The notes beneath the pieces were generated by a model. It was given only the letters and a program-made list of their open reading frames with translations, was not told where the DNA came from and searched no databases. A program made the position numbers and the translations under genes. A stretch of 64,000 nt of DNA from Cyclobacteriaceae bacterium (GTDB lineage Bacteria; Bacteroidota; Bacteroidia; Cytophagales; Cyclobacteriaceae): the NCBI GenBank assembly GCA_020832305.1, contig JAFIEV010000067.1, positions 124,001 to 188,000 of the forward strand, in the 5' to 3' direction. Of the stretch, positions 9,283-18,546 are shown in pieces; positions within the stretch are counted from its first letter, which is position 1; each line of letters starts with the position of its first letter.

Positions 9283-9387
9283 ATGTTTTATTTGATGACT
9301 TCATTTTTCTTTATTGCTCTTATGATGGCAGTTGGCGTAAGCTATTCTATTTCATTATACATAGAGAAGATTTTTAAAAATAAGTAA
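9283..9387 (+). CDS. Possible 34-residue single-span membrane protein
   Basis: Short frame MFYLMTSFFFIALMMAVGVS, then SYSISLYIEKIFKNK, stop. One hydrophobic helix of about 20 residues is followed by a basic tail, like known small membrane proteins of respiratory or transport complexes. It sits in a 344-base gap between two minus-strand genes, with a weak TAAATTTT -7-like element at 9268. No family is recognised, and a chance frame cannot be excluded. Nothing else is seen in the gap. Confidence 0.3.
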   Translation: MFYLMTSFFFIALMMAVGVSYSISLYIEKIFKNK

Positions 9388-9455
9388 AGTACCATTTGTC
9401 GGAGTAAGGCACAGGTATTGAAATGTTGTTATGTGTTATTGGGCTTCTAAAGATC

Positions 9456-10493
9456 TTATGATTTATCGAGCTTAAATCTGAATTCAGAGCCTTCCCCTGG
9501 TTTGCTGTAGACTTTTATAGCAGATTTATGTGCTTCAAGTATATGTTTAACAATAGACAAGCCCAAACCACTGCCACCCTTGTCTTTTGATCTGCTTTTT
9601 TCAACGCGGTAAAATCGCTCAAAGATCCTTTTAATATGTTCCTGAGGAATACCAACGCCGTTATCCCTAACAGCTATTTCCGCTTGTTTACCCAGGTCTT
9701 CGATGTGAACTTCTACAATAGCCAGACCTTCCTTTTTATATTTTATGGCATTTGATACCAGGTTGACCATTACCTGATAAATTCGCTGGCGGTCGGCCCA
9801 GACATTAATATTTTTAACACAGTTGTGCGAAAAGCAGGTTTTAATCTCTCTGCTATCTGCCTTTTCATCAAACTGATCAAATACTTCCCTTACCATTTCA
9901 TAAATATCAAATTTTTCAGGATCCATCTTTACAATACCTGTTTCCATTTGAGAAATGGTAAGAAGGTCCTGAACAAGTCGATCAAGTCCATCAAGGCTTT
10001 TGGCTGCTTTTTTAAGAAACCGGGTTCTTACATGTTTATCTTTGACAGCACCATCTAGCAAGGTGTGCACAAATCCCTGTGCAGCAAAAATAGGTGTTTT
10101 GAGTTCATGTGAAATGTCGGCTATAAATTCCCTTCTGAAAGCTTCGGCCTTTTTTAGTTCATCAATTTCCTGCTGCTTTATTTCTGCATACGCATAAATT
10201 TCCTGATTGATTCTGGAAAGTATATTTTTTGTTTTTCCAGGCTTTTTATTCTCTACAAAAGAAAAATCATCTTTTCGCAGCTTATCCAGTATGCTGTAAA
10301 TTTTATTGATCTCACCAAAAATAAAAAATTCTAATACGCTGTAAATAAGAATATAGCTGGCTGAAAAGGAAATAACAGTGCTTACGATCAGGGCGTTGGC
10401 GCTTACATCTCGCACTAATGATAAAAATGCCAGGTTGATAAGAGCAATAGACAGCGCAAGCAGTAGCGAAACGTTTTTGGAATTGGTGAGCAT
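9456..10493 (-). CDS. Sensor histidine kinase, PhoR-like
   Basis: 345 residues. Two transmembrane helices at about 8-27 and 35-58 have almost no periplasmic loop, so the sensor probably detects something in or near the membrane. A short linker leads to the HisKA domain, with the H-box FIADISHELKTP (phosphorylated His129), then an HATPase with the N-box NLVSNAIKYK, DNGVGIP and GGSGLGLSI. It autophosphorylates and passes phosphate to the response regulator encoded just upstream in the same unit (4-base gap). The layout resembles PhoR/WalK-type kinases, but the tiny extracellular loop and absence of a PAS domain make phosphate sensing unproven. Confidence 0.9.
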   Translation of the reverse strand: MLTNSKNVSLLLALSIALINLAFLSLVRDVSANALIVSTVISFSASYILIYSVLEFFIFGEINKIYSILDKLRKDDFSFVENKKPGKTKNILSRINQEIYAYAEIKQQEIDELKKAEAFRREFIADISHELKTPIFAAQGFVHTLLDGAVKDKHVRTRFLKKAAKSLDGLDRLVQDLLTISQMETGIVKMDPEKFDIYEMVREVFDQFDEKADSREIKTCFSHNCVKNINVWADRQRIYQVMVNLVSNAIKYKKEGLAIVEVHIEDLGKQAEIAVRDNGVGIPQEHIKRIFERFYRVEKSRSKDKGGSGLGLSIVKHILEAHKSAIKVYSKPGEGSEFRFKLDKS

Positions 10494-10497
10494 GGTT

Positions 10498-11187
10498 TCA
10501 GTTTAATTCAAACTTATACCCTACTCCTTTAACGGTTTTAATAAAGCCTTCGCCGATTTTTTCCCTTACTTTACGTATATGCACATCGACGGTACGAGCT
10601 AAAACATAGACATCAGATCCCCAGATATTTTGCAACAGATCATCTCTGCTAAAAACTTTATTTGGGTTTTGGGCCAGAAAATACAGCAGCTCAAATTCTT
10701 TTTTGGGCAATGTCACTTGTTGTCCATTAAAAATAATGGTATAGCTGCTCTTATCGATGGTAAGTTCGCCAATTTGAATGATGGCATTATCCTTTTTATT
10801 TTGTACACCCCTTCTGAAAATGGCGCTGATCCTGCTCATCAATGCCCTGGGTTTAATAGGCTTGGTAATATAATCGTCTGCACCTATATCAAAGGCAGCG
10901 ACTTCGGAGTATTCTTCAGACCTTGCAGTGAGAAAAATGATATACGTTTGCTCGAGGTCAGAAATTTCTCTCATTTGACGGCAGGTTTCCACACCATCAA
11001 GGTTGGGCATCATAATGTCAAGCAACACCAGGTCTGGTAAAAAATTTTTTATGGCATCCATAGCCTGCAGACCATCAGAAACTGCCTTAACCTCATATCC
11101 TTCTTTCTTGAGATTGTACTTTAACAATTCAAGGATATCCTGTTCATCATCAACAATGAGAACTTTTTTGCCTTTTTTATCTCCCAT
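10498..11187 (-). CDS. OmpR/PhoB family response regulator
   Basis: 229 residues. An N-terminal receiver domain has the acidic pocket VDDE, phosphoacceptor Asp57 in LLDIMMPNLDG, a conserved Thr (FLTARS) and Lys (ITKPIKP). The C-terminal winged-helix DNA-binding domain runs from about 130, with FELLYFLAQNPNKVFSRDDLL and TVDVHIRKVREKIGE. It is the first gene of the two-gene unit with the histidine kinase, so the pair are cognate partners. Target genes cannot be told from the sequence. A phosphate or envelope-stress role would fit the family but is not shown. Confidence 0.92.
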   Translation of the reverse strand: MGDKKGKKVLIVDDEQDILELLKYNLKKEGYEVKAVSDGLQAMDAIKNFLPDLVLLDIMMPNLDGVETCRQMREISDLEQTYIIFLTARSEEYSEVAAFDIGADDYITKPIKPRALMSRISAIFRRGVQNKKDNAIIQIGELTIDKSSYTIIFNGQQVTLPKKEFELLYFLAQNPNKVFSRDDLLQNIWGSDVYVLARTVDVHIRKVREKIGEGFIKTVKGVGYKFELN

Positions 11188-11330
11188 TTTCTATGAAGAC
11201 GATATTAGATTAATTGGTAAGTTATACAAAATATGTGCAATTTAATACTAGCATTTTGATTATTGGCAAAGAAATTAGAATTGCATGATCAAATAACAAA
11301 ATATTAACCTTGGCTTTACATTGGCGAAAA

Positions 11331-12122
11331 CTATTGACCTTCGTATTCCCTAATGTTAATTTCCAGACCACCAACAATAAGATTGGCCCTGACTTTGAGT
11401 GGTATCTTTTTTTCATCATCAGAAATCCAGGCTCTTACCGGGTTTCTTCCTGAAAAAAATTTATTTTGTGGTACAATAGGAGATATTACCAGGGCATCGT
11501 ATTCGCCTATGCGGGTTTTAATTTTTTCTTTGCCTAGATATTCTACGCCAACGTGATAAACTGTATCATCAAAGAAACCTTTAATTTCAAAAACGCTGTT
11601 TATTGCTATGGTATCAAAATTCAAGGTCCGCATATAATAGTAACCACTTACTATATCCTGCATATGAGGAGGTATATCAAATTTAACTTTTTCTTTCAGC
11701 GCTCCGCTGTGTTTATCCAGCCGGTGAACTATGGCTTTTGAGTTTCTATGGTCAAAATCAATGATTTCTTTTTTGCGGTATTTTCCTTCTTCAATATACT
11801 GATAAAAACGTTGTGAAACGATGGCCGAAGTATCGAGATAGGTACCCCAATTGTCTCTGATTTTTATCATAAGGTCAAAAAATCCAATGGTTCTGCCATA
11901 AATATCTACTTTAAAGCAGGGTCGGTTATTCACAGTGTGAATATTTGGATCAATTACCATGGTAGCCTCTCCGGCGTTGATTACACCGTAACTAACTTTA
12001 TAATGGATTTTTTCTCCTGGTTTTAATGCTTTCTGAGGGATATAGCGGTATGGCGCTGTGGAATACATAGCCACAAATAAAAACAAAACCGGCATTGAAA
12101 TACCTAAGAACAGCTTTCTCAT
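11331..12122 (-). CDS. DUF3108 domain protein, exported
   Basis: 263 residues. A hydrophobic N-terminal segment (about 5-22) acts as signal or anchor. The DUF3108 region begins at LKPGEKIHYKVSYGVINAGEA and is beta-rich throughout, with the usual PVRAWISDDEKKIPLKV near the end. Bacteroidota carry this as a periplasmic or outer-membrane-facing protein of unknown function, with a fold thought to resemble lipoprotein-binding LolA-like or clam-shaped sheets. It lies 72 bases after the aminopeptidase gene on the same strand and may be co-transcribed with it. Confidence 0.75.
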   Translation of the reverse strand: MRKLFLGISMPVLFLFVAMYSTAPYRYIPQKALKPGEKIHYKVSYGVINAGEATMVIDPNIHTVNNRPCFKVDIYGRTIGFFDLMIKIRDNWGTYLDTSAIVSQRFYQYIEEGKYRKKEIIDFDHRNSKAIVHRLDKHSGALKEKVKFDIPPHMQDIVSGYYYMRTLNFDTIAINSVFEIKGFFDDTVYHVGVEYLGKEKIKTRIGEYDALVISPIVPQNKFFSGRNPVRAWISDDEKKIPLKVRANLIVGGLEINIREYEGQ

Positions 12123-12194
12123 TTTAGCTTTTGGTTATATAAAGCATAAAAACAATTATCCCCGGGGTAGTTATCTTCAAATAGCATACCAGGC

Positions 12195-13229
12195 TTACCG
12201 GTTGATGGATTCGGTTTGCTTTTTATACGCATTAATAAAGCTTTTAATATCATCATTATAACGATGAATGAGTATCTGCTCCATTTCTTCATAGTCGGCC
12301 CTGTATCGAACGTACGACATAAAAAAAGTATTGTTCAACTCTTCAGAATTGAGTAAACGACGATATCCATCAAGATTTATTAAACCCAATGTATCCATAT
12401 TTTCGATGACCTGCTTGAAAAATGTCTGTTTTTTTTGATTTTTACTGTCAAATGCATCGTCCTGATTCATTTTCATATACAGACTATCGAGTTGGGATGT
12501 GGCCCTTAAGATATGTTGGGTGAATAATCTTCGATCATGCCATTGATGCTCATAACGCAAAAAAGGTCTTGAATCGGGGCCAAATTTATGCTGAAGAAAC
12601 TGTCTTGCCCCTCTAATACCTACCACAGTAGCCAGGTTTTCATTGAACCGGAGGCTATCTTTGATAAATAATGTGCCATGGGTAAGTTCATGAATTATGA
12701 GCTCAGCCAGGGACCCTTCAGAGCGGTAGAGCATGCCAGACAAAATTGGATCTTTGAGATAGCCAAGGGTAGACCAGCCTCCCGGATTACCAATTCCTGT
12801 ATCATACCCTTCGGCTTCCAGTGAGGCTTTGAGCCGGTAAGCTTTATCCTTGCTGAAATATCCTTTATACGAAAATTCACCAATCAGTGGAAAAGTCCAT
12901 GTTTTAGCGACAAGTTTAAAAGGCTCACAAGCTGTAACTACCCACATGAGCTCCTCGCCCTTTTGATCGTAAAGAGTGGTATAATTTTCTGAATGGCTCA
13001 GGCCCAAAGAATCGAATGCAAATTGGCGGATTTGCTCAACCAAAGCCAGTTTGTTTTTGAGTGAATCAGGGAAATCAGGGTCATTGAGAAAATGTTCTAC
13101 ATGTTTGGCATACCAGATAATCTTGGCCTGTCCTTTTGCCTGACCAAATCCATAGATAAGCAACTCATGATTCCAAACGCCAAAGGCTATAAGGCAAATT
13201 AAAACAATACCAAAAATTTTTTTCCTCAT
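12195..13229 (-). CDS. Membrane-anchored zinc aminopeptidase (PF10023 type)
   Basis: 344 residues from the ATG at 13229; a longer frame to 13271 starts at TTG and adds nothing family-like. The first 25 residues are a signal anchor (MRKKIFGIVLICLIAFGVW). The zinc motif HELTH is at about residues 173-177, with an Asn-Glu (RFNENLA) about 15 residues later, which probably supplies the third ligand. The family is annotated as a predicted aminopeptidase with a periplasmic catalytic domain. The substrate is unknown. Confidence 0.75.
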   Translation of the reverse strand: MRKKIFGIVLICLIAFGVWNHELLIYGFGQAKGQAKIIWYAKHVEHFLNDPDFPDSLKNKLALVEQIRQFAFDSLGLSHSENYTTLYDQKGEELMWVVTACEPFKLVAKTWTFPLIGEFSYKGYFSKDKAYRLKASLEAEGYDTGIGNPGGWSTLGYLKDPILSGMLYRSEGSLAELIIHELTHGTLFIKDSLRFNENLATVVGIRGARQFLQHKFGPDSRPFLRYEHQWHDRRLFTQHILRATSQLDSLYMKMNQDDAFDSKNQKKQTFFKQVIENMDTLGLINLDGYRRLLNSEELNNTFFMSYVRYRADYEEMEQILIHRYNDDIKSFINAYKKQTESINR

Positions 13230-13237
13230 ATCGGCAA

Positions 13238-13270
13238 CAAATATAAATAATAGGACTGCATGAAAACACA
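13238..13270 (-). promoter_or_regulatory. Putative promoter of the aminopeptidase gene, possibly giving a leaderless mRNA
   Basis: On the minus strand: TGTG (13270-13267), a 21-base spacer, TATATTTG (13245-13238; perfect -7). A start 5-8 bases downstream would fall almost on the ATG at 13229. Confidence 0.4.
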
Positions 13271-13414
13271 ATTCAACCGACCAATAAGGTACCAGTGATG
13301 AAATATTGAAATGCGATCATCATTTTATGAATAACAGATTTTTTTTTAATGTGTCAAAGTCGTTAATTGCAGAATATTATTTAAACGACTTTTACCAGAA
13401 TTATATACAGTATT

Positions 13415-14449
13415 ATGAGTGATAATAAAGAAAAGCTGAAAGCCCTGCAGCTTACTATGGAAAAGCTGGACAAGACTTATGGAAAAGGCACTGTCATGAA
13501 ACTCAGTGATGAGCGCGTAGTTGATATCCCTGCTATATCTACAGGGTCCTTAAGCCTTGATATAGCCCTTGGTGTTGGCGGGATTCCAAGAGGCAGAATT
13601 ACTGAGATTTACGGGCCTGAATCATCGGGTAAAACGACGCTGGCGATGCACTGTATTGCCGAAGCACAGAAAAAAGGAGGTCTTGCTGCCATCATTGATG
13701 CTGAGCATGCTTTCGACAAAACCTATGCTGAGAAGCTTGGCATCGACACAGACAACCTGCTCATATCACAACCTGACAATGGTGAGCAGGCCCTGGAAAT
13801 TACTGAACACCTTATCCGCTCAGGCGCCATCGATATCATTGTTATCGATTCAGTGGCGGCTCTGGTGCCTAAGGGCGAACTCGAAGGTGAAATGGGTGAA
13901 AGTAAAATGGGCTTGCAGGCCAGACTTATGTCTCAGGCGCTCAGAAAGTTAACCGGAACCATTAGCAAAACAGGCTGTGCCTGTGTCTTTATTAATCAGC
14001 TGAGGGAAAAAATTGGGGTGATGTTTGGCAACCCTGAGACTACTACCGGTGGAAATGCCCTTAAATTCTACGCTTCGGTTCGTCTTGATATTCGGAGGAT
14101 AGGCCAGATTAAAGAAAGTGCAGACAACATTCTGGGCAATCGCACCCGTGTAAAAGTTGTCAAAAACAAGGTAGCACCGCCATTCAGAGTAGTGGAATTC
14201 GACATAATGTACGGGGAGGGAATTTCAAGGGTTGGCGAGGTTATAGATCTGGCTGTAGAACTCAATGTTATTAAAAAAGCGGGCTCCTGGTTTTCATATG
14301 AAAATAATAAGCTTGGCCAGGGAAGAGATGCTGTTAAAACTTTATTGCTGGACAATCCTGAACTTATGGAGGAAGTCGAAGGAAAAATTAAAGCAATTAT
14401 CAAGGGTGGTAAAGCATCGCCAGGCAAAATAGAACCCGAGGTAGAATAA
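13415..14449 (+). CDS. recA: Recombinase RecA
   Basis: 344 residues, the normal RecA length. RecA forms ATP-dependent filaments on single-stranded DNA, drives strand exchange and triggers SOS self-cleavage. Walker [10 protein letters not shown] is at 67-75 and Walker B around VIDSVAAL. The L1/L2 loops ([38 protein letters not shown]) are intact. The C-terminal tail is short and less acidic than in enterobacteria. The gene is monocistronic: divergent from the aminopeptidase gene and closed by a strong terminator. No recognisable LexA box was seen in the 185-base upstream gap. Confidence 0.98.
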   Translation: MSDNKEKLKALQLTMEKLDKTYGKGTVMKLSDERVVDIPAISTGSLSLDIALGVGGIPRGRITEIYGPESSGKTTLAMHCIAEAQKKGGLAAIIDAEHAFDKTYAEKLGIDTDNLLISQPDNGEQALEITEHLIRSGAIDIIVIDSVAALVPKGELEGEMGESKMGLQARLMSQALRKLTGTISKTGCACVFINQLREKIGVMFGNPETTTGGNALKFYASVRLDIRRIGQIKESADNILGNRTRVKVVKNKVAPPFRVVEFDIMYGEGISRVGEVIDLAVELNVIKKAGSWFSYENNKLGQGRDAVKTLLLDNPELMEEVEGKIKAIIKGGKASPGKIEPEVE

Positions 14450-14510
14450 ACAATTTTGACATAATTACGAATAACAAGTATCGTTATTTATTAAATATAA
14501 TATTAGAATA

Positions 14511-14550
14511 AAGGCCCGGAATAGTTAAAGATCCGGGCCTTAATTTTTTT
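14511..14550. terminator. Bidirectional terminator between recA and the ABC permease gene
   Basis: AAGGCCCGGA (14511-14520) pairs with TCCGGGCCTT (14532-14541) over an 11-base loop, followed by AATTTTTTT. Both genes point towards it. Confidence 0.9.
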
Positions 14551-14617
14551 AAAATTTATTTCAAACTACGCAGGTATTTTCATTTTCCCTATTTTAATAT
14601 GTACTGCACACCTGGCA

Positions 14618-15868
14618 TCAACCTGCGCGGATTGCAGTCACAGGATCAAGACGGGCGGCGGACCATGCCGGTATTATTCCCGATAAAACCCCTACTATTC
14701 CAGATACTCCGATACCTATAATTATATTTTTGAAACTCATAATTAACTCTAGAGAACCGGTTGGCAAAAACGTAATAAGATAGACCAAAAGCAATCCTGC
14801 TCCACCACCCAATACACTCAGAAACACCGATTCAAATAAAAACTGCAATAGCACAAAATAATCTTTGGCCCCGAGCGATTTTTGAATGCCAATAATACTG
14901 GTCCTTTCCGTAACAGATACAAACATAATATTGGCAATACCAAATGCCCCTACAAGTATGGAAAAGCCTCCAATAATCCATCCAGCTATGGTGAGAACCT
15001 GAAACACTTTTCCGATTTGATTGGCTATAGCTTCTGGTCTGTTGAGTTCAAAATTGTCTTCTTCAGCGGGCTTTAGTGCCCTTTTAGACCTCATAAGCCC
15101 TCTCAATTCATTTTCAAGCTTCATAAGACCTTCATCACTATCGAGACCTTTCACGCCTATTCTTGATGGCACACCATATCGGGAACCTCCTGTTCGGTAT
15201 AATTTTCTGAAAGAATCATAGGGTATCAAAACATTATTGTCATTACTCGGGGTGTCGAGCAGGCTCTCCCCTTCCTCAGCTATAACTCCGACCACTATAT
15301 ATTTAAGTCCTCTGATTTTTATTTCTTTTCCTAGCGCATTCTCAGAACCAAACAATTTATCTTTTATAACATGTCCTATGATAGCCACATTTCGTCCGTT
15401 GTCAATTTCCTGGGTCGTAAAATATCTGCCGTAGGAAAAATTTAATTCAAAGATTCGAATATGGTCGTAGGTTATGCCAAACAGATTAATTCCACCAACA
15501 CTGTTATTTTCCCTTTTCATGGTACGATTGCCCATAATGGAAAAAATGGCGATGCCTTCGTGATTTTTCAAATTTTGTTCCAAAAACCGATACTCATCAA
15601 AGCTGGCATCCGGTCTTTTCATATACTTCCACCAGGGAAAATCAGGACTCCCTATAAATGGCCATTTTTCAACGTAAATAACACCAGCACCTAAAAAGTC
15701 AAAACTGTTTTTAATGCTTCTTTCCAGCGAATCCACTACAGTCAGCACTGCAATAATGGCAAAGATGCCAATGGTAACTCCTGATAAAGAAAGTATGGTT
15801 CTCAAGGGATTCGTAACCAGGGCATTCCAGGCAAATCTGAAACTTTCAAATATCAAACGTATAAACAT
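14618..15868 (-). CDS. ABC transporter permease of the MacB/FtsX type
   Basis: 416 residues: an N-terminal helix (about 20-45), a periplasmic MacB-PCD domain of about 230 residues, and three C-terminal helices forming the FtsX domain (TSIIGIQKSLGAK, VSGIVGVLSGIIPAWSAARLDPVTAIRAG). These permeases are mechanotransmission proteins that work with a cytoplasmic ATPase for lipoprotein, peptide or antibiotic traffic. No ATPase gene is adjacent here, so its partner is elsewhere. The 365-base gap before mpl holds the mpl promoter and otherwise only A/T-rich DNA. Confidence 0.88.
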   Translation of the reverse strand: MFIRLIFESFRFAWNALVTNPLRTILSLSGVTIGIFAIIAVLTVVDSLERSIKNSFDFLGAGVIYVEKWPFIGSPDFPWWKYMKRPDASFDEYRFLEQNLKNHEGIAIFSIMGNRTMKRENNSVGGINLFGITYDHIRIFELNFSYGRYFTTQEIDNGRNVAIIGHVIKDKLFGSENALGKEIKIRGLKYIVVGVIAEEGESLLDTPSNDNNVLIPYDSFRKLYRTGGSRYGVPSRIGVKGLDSDEGLMKLENELRGLMRSKRALKPAEEDNFELNRPEAIANQIGKVFQVLTIAGWIIGGFSILVGAFGIANIMFVSVTERTSIIGIQKSLGAKDYFVLLQFLFESVFLSVLGGGAGLLLVYLITFLPTGSLELIMSFKNIIIGIGVSGIVGVLSGIIPAWSAARLDPVTAIRAG

Positions 15869-16128
15869 AGAGCTGCTCTTTTTCCAGTAAGGCTAAAATT
15901 TACCCTTATCTGTTGTAATAATAGAAATTTACATGATTGCGATCAAAAGCAAATTTTTATCTGGCAGTATTACTTTGTATATGGCAGTTTTCAGGGATGG
16001 ATTGAAAACATATACGCTCGGTGCAGATTTGCATTGCACTTGAATTCCCGTCTATTTAATGCAAAAATCAGAATTAATTTTTTTTATTTAAATTTATAAG
16101 CCAGAGAACAGACGGAAGATGAATTCCA

Positions 16129-16159
16129 TTTGCCTGCACGGGTATTTATTTTATCTTTG
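16129..16159 (+). promoter_or_regulatory. Consensus sigma-A type promoter of mpl
   Basis: TTTG (16129-16132), a spacer of exactly 19 bases, TATCTTTG (16152-16159): a full match to the Bacteroidota housekeeping consensus. Predicted start near 16166, leader about 68 bases. Confidence 0.85.
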
Positions 16160-16233
16160 CGCCATAATAGAAATGTGATTTTTAAAGATATTAAGCATTT
16201 GCTCATATACAGTTCAGCCTGATATTCTTACAG

Positions 16234-17595
16234 ATGGAACAAAGCAGAATACATTTTATATCCATTGGTGGCAGTGTTATGCACAGCCTGGCCATTGCAC
16301 TAAAGAACAAAGGTTTTCAGGTTAGTGGGTCTGACGATGAAATATATGAACCTTCACGCAGCCGCCTTGAGCATTATGGCTTGCTTCCCGGCGAATTGGG
16401 TTGGAACGAAAAAAATATACATGAAGGGCTAGATGCTGTACTTGTTGGAATGCATGCAAAAGCAGACAACCCTGAGGTAATAAAGGCCAAGGCCCTGGGA
16501 TTACGGATGTATTCCTTTCCTGAGTATATCCGACATTTATCAGAAAACAAACACCGTGTGGTAATTGCCGGCAGCCATGGGAAAACCACCACTACAGCCA
16601 TTATAATGCATGTGCTTAAATATGCTGGCCGTAAATTTGATTATCTCATTGGCGCACCGGTGGAAGGCTTTGAAAACCTTGTTCAAATCACTGATGCACC
16701 GCTTATCATTATAGAAGGTGATGAATATTTTAGTTCCCCCACCGATAAAACGCCCAAATTTTTAAAATACGAACATCACAATGCTGTTATTACCGGCATT
16801 GCCTGGGATCATATGAATGCTTTTCCTACTGTGGAAGAATACGAAAGACAATTTGAGTTATTTGCCGATCAGACCCCAAAAGCCGGCATACTCATTTATG
16901 CCAAAAACGATGCGCGACTTTCTGCTATCTGCGAAAAGGAAAGAAAAGATGTAACCGTACTCCCATATGAGGCCCATAAAGCCATTGTAAAAGACGGAAA
17001 GACACATTTAAAATTAGGCAATCAGTTATATCCGATTGAGATTTTTGGTGATCACAATCTTTATAATATTAATGCGGCCCTGGAAATGCTGAAAAAATTA
17101 GGAGTAAAAGAAGAAACATTTTATGAAGCCATTCGCTCTTTTTCAGGCGCTAAAAAACGTCTGCAGCAAATTTATCATTCTAATGCCACCCGTATATTTA
17201 TGGATTATGCGCATGCCCCTTCAAAGGTGAAAGCCACAGTTAAAGCCTTAAAAAGCCAGTTTCCAGGTTACAAACTTACAGCATGCCTTGAATTGCACAC
17301 CTTTAGTAGTTTAAACCCCGAATTCATCAGACAATATAAAGGCAGTATGGATGATGCTGATGATGCGCTTGTTTTTGTAAACCCAAACAATATTAAACAT
17401 AAAGACAGAGTACAAATTACTGCTGAAGATGTTCTAAATGCATTTGCTAAAGATGGGCTGGTATTTTCCACTCAACAAGAAGACCTGAAAAAGTTTATTA
17501 AAGATAAAAGCAAGGACCATCGCAATCTTTTACTTATGAGTTCAGGGAACTTTGCCTCATTGGATATAGAAAAACTTATAAAAGAACTGCAATAG
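16234..17595 (+). CDS. mpl: UDP-N-acetylmuramate:murein peptide ligase (Mpl)
   Basis: 453 residues, a Mur ligase. Mpl joins UDP-MurNAc to the L-Ala-gamma-D-Glu-meso-DAP tripeptide recovered from old peptidoglycan, in the cytoplasm. The N-terminal Rossmann-like domain starts RIHFISIGGSVMHSLA. The ATP loop is GSHGKTTT at 113-120, and a Mur central domain follows with EGDEY and a GDHNLYNINAAL hinge. The C-terminal domain has FMDYAHAPSKVKATVKAL. The MHSLA version of the N-terminal motif and total length fit Mpl better than MurC, which has GIGMSG. It has its own strong promoter. Confidence 0.85.
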   Translation: MEQSRIHFISIGGSVMHSLAIALKNKGFQVSGSDDEIYEPSRSRLEHYGLLPGELGWNEKNIHEGLDAVLVGMHAKADNPEVIKAKALGLRMYSFPEYIRHLSENKHRVVIAGSHGKTTTTAIIMHVLKYAGRKFDYLIGAPVEGFENLVQITDAPLIIIEGDEYFSSPTDKTPKFLKYEHHNAVITGIAWDHMNAFPTVEEYERQFELFADQTPKAGILIYAKNDARLSAICEKERKDVTVLPYEAHKAIVKDGKTHLKLGNQLYPIEIFGDHNLYNINAALEMLKKLGVKEETFYEAIRSFSGAKKRLQQIYHSNATRIFMDYAHAPSKVKATVKALKSQFPGYKLTACLELHTFSSLNPEFIRQYKGSMDDADDALVFVNPNNIKHKDRVQITAEDVLNAFAKDGLVFSTQQEDLKKFIKDKSKDHRNLLLMSSGNFASLDIEKLIKELQ

Positions 17596-17611
17596 CAACG
17601 GTATAGTCGGT

Positions 17612-17645
17612 TTTGCAAATTTTTGGGGTAAAATCCTTATTTTTG
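17612..17645 (+). promoter_or_regulatory. Putative promoter of the exonuclease gene
   Basis: TTTG (17612-17615), a 22-base spacer, TATTTTTG (17638-17645; perfect -7). The spacer is at the long end of the usual range. Predicted start near 17652, 36 bases before the ATG. Confidence 0.55.
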
Positions 17646-17687
17646 TGTAAATTTGATGCAAAAATCTGACTTTTGCCAAATTGCAAC

Positions 17688-18494
17688 ATGAAACTAATTC
17701 TTAAAAACCCATTAGCTTTTTTTGATCTTGAAACTACTGGCACCAACATAAGCCAGGACAGAATTGTAGAAATTTCCATTCTTAAGGTCATGCCTGATGG
17801 ACAGGAACATCTTCAGACGTATAAAATAAATCCTGAAATTCCTATACCTGCCGAGTCAAGTGCTATACATGGAATCTATGATGAAGACGTTGCAGAAGCT
17901 CCTACCTTTAAAAGTATGGCTAAAAGTTTTCTGAAGTTTTTAGAAGGTTGTGACCTGGCAGGTTTCAATATTATCAAATTTGATGTGCCCATTTTAGTAG
18001 AAGAATTTTTAAGAGCAGGTACCGATTTTGACATTAGTAAACGAAAACTGATAGATGCGCAAAAGATTTTTCACCTGATGGAAAAAAGGAATTTGTCTGC
18101 TGCCTATAAGTTTTATTGTGATAAAATTCTAACAGATGCCCACAGTGCTGAGGCCGATACACTGGCTACCTATGAAATCCTTAAAAAACAAATAGAAATC
18201 TACGAGGGTCAAAAAGTGGAAGACCTTCAGGGCAATGCCATGGGGTATATTCAAAATGATATCGCGGTACTTCATGAACTCACTTTTACAAAAATGGTTG
18301 ACCTGGCCGGCCGTATGGTTTTCAATGATAAGGGGATAGAAGTTTTTAATTTCGGAAAACACAAAGGCAAAGCCGTACAGGAGATCCTCTCTAAAGAACC
18401 TTCATATTATGATTGGATGATGAACGGAGACTTTCCGCTAGACACTAAACGCAAATTAACAGAAATCAAACTCAGAAGTTTTAACAACCGTTAA
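17688..18494 (+). CDS. DnaQ-like 3'-5' exonuclease
   Basis: 268 residues from the ATG at 17688; the upstream in-frame TTG is rejected. The DEDDh exonuclease domain (about 8-180) has Asp13/Glu15 in FFDLETTG, GFNIIKFDVPIL and the HSAEADTLAT motif with the catalytic His and last Asp. It resembles the epsilon proofreading subunit of DNA polymerase III but has an extra C-terminal region of about 80 residues (FNFGKHKGKAVQEILSKEPSYYDWM), a small module often found after exonucleases in Bacteroidota. It may act as the polymerase III proofreader or as a separate repair/RNA exonuclease. otsAB follows after 52 bases. Confidence 0.85.
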   Translation: MKLILKNPLAFFDLETTGTNISQDRIVEISILKVMPDGQEHLQTYKINPEIPIPAESSAIHGIYDEDVAEAPTFKSMAKSFLKFLEGCDLAGFNIIKFDVPILVEEFLRAGTDFDISKRKLIDAQKIFHLMEKRNLSAAYKFYCDKILTDAHSAEADTLATYEILKKQIEIYEGQKVEDLQGNAMGYIQNDIAVLHELTFTKMVDLAGRMVFNDKGIEVFNFGKHKGKAVQEILSKEPSYYDWMMNGDFPLDTKRKLTEIKLRSFNNR

Positions 18495-18546
18495 TGATTT
18501 GATTCATGCATATGCCTGCATATGCTTTATTTAAAAAATTTATAAA

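Noticed and set aside
13271-13271. Longer start of the aminopeptidase at TTG 13271
   Set aside because: The ATG at 13229 begins a clean signal anchor and the added residues are not family-like.
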